Of a DNA stretch of 64,000 nt, positions 61,971-64,000 are shown piece after piece. The position numbers and the translations under genes are program-made. The notes beneath the pieces were generated by a model. It saw only the letters and a program-made list of their open reading frames with translations. It did no database searches and was not told the origin of the DNA. How positions within the stretch are numbered: position 1 is the stretch's first letter; every line of letters begins with the position of its first letter. Source of the stretch: Tulasnella sp. 424 (Eukaryota > Basidiomycota > Agaricomycetes > Cantharellales > Tulasnellaceae); contig WSUB01000082.1 of the NCBI GenBank assembly GCA_019633425.1, positions 62,001 through 126,000 on the forward strand, in the 5' to 3' direction.

Positions 61971-64000
61971 ATGAAGGTCAGTGTCTCTACTGAATTTGAG
62001 AGGAAAGGTCGGATCTCACCATAACTCATACTCACAGAAGAGCGTGTTTGATCTGCAAGCAATCAAGGATATCCTTACTGCACATCGCCGAGAGGGGCAG
62101 GATCGGGTTTGGAAGGTTGCTTTGACGGGAGATGCTCTTTTGAACAATCCTCGATGGAATAAGGGTATGGGTTTTACTCTTAAGGAGAGGGAGGAGTTTG
62201 ATCTCGTGGGGAGGCTTCCATCCGCCTACAATAGCTTGGATGATCAATGCGCCAGGGCATACGATCAGGTACGTCCTCTGTTACTTCCCCGGACTCTAAG
62301 ACCCTCTTTGCTGACTAGTGTGAAAGCTCCAAAGTCGGACGAACAACCTCGCGAAGAATACATTTTTGCAGAGCTTAAAGGCTCAAAACTGGGTCTTGTA
62401 CTACTCCCTTCTCGGCCGCCATCTCAAGGAAGTCCTACCAATCATCTATACCCCAACGGTATGTTTTTGCTTGCTTTGCGTCACAAGGCGACCCGGATTG
62501 ATTGGAGAAAATGTATTTGCAGGAGGTATGTCACCCGCCGACCTTTCAAATCGCCAAGTGCTCATGTCGGAATCCAGGCCGAAGCTATCTCCAATTACTC
62601 TCACTTGTTCAGGAAGAGCGAGGGCCTTTTCCTCTCATATCCATTCCGACAGCGGATGGAGAAAGATTTCCTACACTTCATCAAGGGAAAATCGTTTGAC
62701 CTCATCGTTGTCAGCGACTCTGAAGCCATCCTCGGAATCGGTGACCAGGGTGTTGGGGTATGGCTACGAACTAACACCCAAAACGTTGCGATACTGACTC
62801 AATTCTGATTACTAGGGTATCGGTGTAAAGCGTCTTAATTGCTACAGCGTGAACTGGAGTCTAAAAAATCTTTTGTCTCTAGATTTCCACTGCCAAGGGT
62901 GTGGTCTACACCCTCGTTGGAGGAATCGACCCATCCAGAACGTTGCCCATCGTCCTCGACGTTGGTACAAACAACAAGGACCTACTGAGCGACAAGCTCT
63001 ACGTTGGCTGGTCTCATGAGCGTATCAGGGGGAAGGAATATGATGACTTCATTGACACGTGGGTCTCAACCTATAAGACGAGTGGTCCCGCAGGCTAAGT
63101 ACTAGCAAATAGCTTCGTGCAGCTGGTTCGCAAGCACCTGCCTCATTGTCTCATTCACTTCGAGGACTTTGGTGAGTCGCTTGGCAAAGGTATCATTTGC
63201 TGCCGAGTTAATCTTGGTTGGTGCATAGGTGTCGATAACGCTCGCCGGATATTGGAGAAATACCGGTCCAAGCATGCCATATTCAACGATGACATGTGCG
63301 TACTGATACAGTCTCCTGATGATGCATCATTAACGGGCCCCATAGTCAGGGAACTGGAGCGGTTACCCTGTCAGCGCTGGTGCGCTGAATGGCAGCAACT
63401 TGCGGAGGCGCAGTCTAACGAGTTTTGCCTTTCAGATGTCTGCAGTTGGCGTTACCAAGTCCAAGCTATCCGACCAAAGAATCGTTGTTTACGGCGCTGG
63501 TACCGCCGGTGTAGGGGTCATCTGGCAACTCCGAGACGCGATGATCAGAATCGACGGTATCTCGCAAGAGGAAGCTAGTAAACGCTTTTACATGATCGAC
63601 AAGGATGGACTCATCACCAAGGGCTTCGGGAGCAAGATTCGTCATGGCCAAGAAGACTTTGTGCGACCCGATGAAGAGTGGGATGACGGTGACAAGCTTG
63701 ACGGCAAGATTGGACTGCTGCAAGTTGTCAAGAAGATCCACCCAACCGTCCTTATCGGAACTTCAACTCATGCTGGCGGGTTCACCGAGGAGTAAGCCAG
63801 GTTACTCGAGTTGTGCATAGACAGACACTAACGCGCGCTCATCTCGCTAGAATCATTAAAGAGATGGCGTAAGTCGTACCGAGAGCATCGCCGGCTACAG
63901 CTTGATGCTTAAAGAACCCCCCCCCCCCCTTTGCCAGTAAACACGTCGACCGTCCCATCATCTTCCCTCTTTCAAACCCAACGAGGCTCGTCGAAGTCGA
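61971..64000 (+). CDS. Malic enzyme (oxaloacetate-decarboxylating), 3' end outside the window
   Basis: Converts malate to pyruvate and CO2 with reduction of NAD(P). The likely start is ATGAAG at 61971, spliced to AAGAGCGTG at 62038 (MKKSVFDLQAIKDILTAHRR). Following blocks: NNPRWNKGMGFTLKEREEFD; LKAQNWVLYYSLLGRHLKEV with LPIIYTPT (malate-site Tyr); FDLIVVSDSEAILGIGDQGV; GKGVVYTLVGGIDPSRTLP-like; LDVGTNNKDLLSDKLYVGWS; CLIHFEDF and HAIFNDDM (metal site). Then come RIVVYGAGTAGVGVIWQLRD (Rossmann loop), FPLSNPTRLVEV and the window edge. No long N-terminal extension is visible, so a cytosolic enzyme is as likely as a mitochondrial one. Cofactor preference cannot be told from this part. Confidence 0.93.

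Overview
The window looks like nuclear DNA of a filamentous fungus, most likely an agaricomycete (Basidiomycota). Genes are intron-dense, with short GT-AG introns and coding exons as small as 3-16 nt. The gene families present (a DUF6535-type membrane protein, CigA-like O-fucosyltransferases, fungal LSB6, MON2, PRE9, MSY1) fit that group. I cannot name a genus. About 20 loci are called. Exon borders were read by eye from splice sites and family conservation.

Region 1 (0.8-15.9 kb) is the unusual part. An intact cytosolic lysyl-tRNA synthetase gene (KRS1, 10 exons, 604 aa) is followed by three decayed KRS copies. Between and after them lie four copies of a tiny gene on the opposite strand. Each tiny gene encodes a 51-54 aa secreted-peptide precursor with a nearly invariant signal peptide and APVPQDT start, but a strongly diverged C-terminal core with two cysteines and a terminal aromatic residue (GVCGTCGKGF, GGCGSPLCPHGW, GCCFPRPW, GGCWTCGHGY). 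All four peptide frames are open while the co-duplicated KRS copies are wrecked. The layout fits tandem duplication of a unit of KRS exons 2-10 plus a complete peptide gene. This is the best candidate for an undescribed system here: a diversifying family of secreted, possibly disulfide-bonded or RiPP-like peptides. A 98-N assembly gap inside the third KRS copy is flanked by an identical 79-bp sequence, so the copy number may be understated.

Region 2 (16-28 kb) is mostly housekeeping: purine nucleoside phosphorylase (-), type II phosphatidylinositol 4-kinase LSB6 (-) divergent from proteasome alpha subunit PRE9 (+), an alpha/beta-hydrolase-fold protein with no visible nucleophile serine (-), a short-chain dehydrogenase (+), and an intronless secreted 336-aa protein of unknown function (-).

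Region 3 (28-38 kb) has a gene-poor stretch with a dense TTTTCGCC/TTTTCGTC motif cluster, a frameshifted DUF6535 gene, mitochondrial tyrosyl-tRNA synthetase (-), a zinc-less alcohol dehydrogenase-like reductase (+) and a small basic coiled-coil protein (-).

Region 4 (38-53 kb) holds a polytopic membrane protein (-), MON2 (-), a eukaryotic LanC-like protein (-), an HD-domain phosphohydrolase (-) and an MFS transporter (+).

Region 5 (53.6-64 kb) holds a second, independent tandem duplication: two nearly identical O-fucosyltransferase-like genes (-). The duplicated unit includes the 3' tail of the neighbouring PHOSPHO-type phosphatase. Then come an acyl-CoA-synthetase-like protein without a recognisable phosphate-binding loop (+) and a malic enzyme (+) cut by the window edge. 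Apart from the two duplications I see no operon-like pathway cluster; neighbours are functionally unrelated, as is usual in fungi.
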